Origin: an uncultured Bacilli bacterium
GTDB lineage: Bacteria > Bacillota_I > Bacilli_A > RF39 > UBA660
DNA length: 5,413 nucleotides
Assembly (NCBI GenBank): GCA_947630515.1
Contig: CANRHY010000070.1
Coordinates: 1 to 5,413 of the forward strand
Direction of reading: 5' to 3'
Shown here: piece by piece, positions 5,277 to 5,413 of the stretch
Numbering within the stretch: position 1 is the first letter of the stretch
Layout: each line of letters opens with the position of its first letter
Notes under the pieces: model-generated
The model's database searches: none
Seen by the model: the letters and a program-made list of their open reading frames with translations, nothing else
Told to the model about the DNA's origin: nothing
Made by a program: the position numbers and the translations under genes

Positions 5277-5413
5277 TTATTTTTTACTTTCTAATAGTAC
5301 TTCTATTGCTTTTGTTAGTCCTAGTTTACCATAGTTATATGTAAGTGAGCCTTGCATATATGCTATATATGGTGGTCTTATTGGAGCGTCACATGATAGT
5401 TCTATTGAAGAGC
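5277..5413 (-). CDS. C-terminal fragment of an unrecognised protein (runs off the right edge)
   Basis: The last 44 residues of a minus-strand gene whose start lies beyond base 5413. The frame is open to the edge and ends in TAA at 5279-5277, one base before the ATG of the 105-residue gene. The fragment reads SSIELSCDAPIRPPYIAYMQ, then GSLTYNYGK, then a helix ending in LLESKK. The dense IELSCDAPIRPPY stretch, with two prolines, an arginine and a CD pair, looks like a conserved motif of a soluble enzyme, and the final LTKAIEVLLES is an ordinary C-terminal helix. I could not name the family from this piece. It was too short to be counted as a full reading frame in the window, but the codon use and the tight junction with the next gene support it. 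Confidence 0.65.
   Translation of the reverse strand, partial: SSIELSCDAPIRPPYIAYMQGSLTYNYGKLGLTKAIEVLLESKK

Overview
The window is AT-rich, densely packed bacterial DNA of low-GC Gram-positive (Firmicutes/Tenericutes-like) type. Signs of this are purine-rich Shine-Dalgarno sites, SigA-type promoters, U-tract hairpin terminators and AGA/TTA-rich codon use. The best guess is an uncultured gut Bacilli- or Clostridia-like lineage, but no marker gene fixes the taxonomy. The standard code with TGA as stop fits best: the holin-like gene ends in a TGA that forms an ATGA overlap with the next start, and the tryptophans checked in the phosphoketolase use TGG. All genes but one lie on the minus strand.

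Left part (1-668). The 5' end of an exported, TasA/CalY-like protein gene (357 to <1, minus) diverges from a small Cro/C1-type regulator (450-668, plus). The gap holds a minus-strand promoter that matches the SigA consensus exactly (TTGACA, 17 bp, TATAAT). Its -35 element overlaps the regulator's ribosome-binding region. A bidirectional hairpin terminator (663-694) contains the stop codons of both the regulator and the convergent xfp gene.

Middle (689-3837). A two-gene operon is read leftward from a promoter at about 3809-3837. First comes a membrane-anchored extracytoplasmic protein that looks like a divergent thioredoxin fold with a CX3C motif. Overlapping it by 8 nt is a complete xylulose-5-phosphate/fructose-6-phosphate phosphoketolase (xfp), the source of acetyl phosphate in the phosphoketolase pathway. 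All catalytic motifs I can recall for the family are present.

Right part (3843-5413). A two-gene lysis-type cassette, a small three-helix membrane protein (holin-like) and an M23 endopeptidase with no signal peptide, is joined by an ATGA overlap. It is bounded on both sides by hairpin terminators. Upstream are an unrecognised 105-residue protein and the C-terminal 44 residues of another unrecognised protein, separated by one base. No phage structural, integrase or terminase gene is visible, so the cassette is either the edge of a prophage or a stand-alone host module.

No RNA gene, CRISPR array, insertion sequence or riboswitch was recognised. Every non-coding gap is shorter than 100 bases. 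Nothing here is clearly a new system. The points most worth following are the self-contained lysis cassette, the thioredoxin-like/phosphoketolase operon, and the two unrecognised proteins at the right edge.
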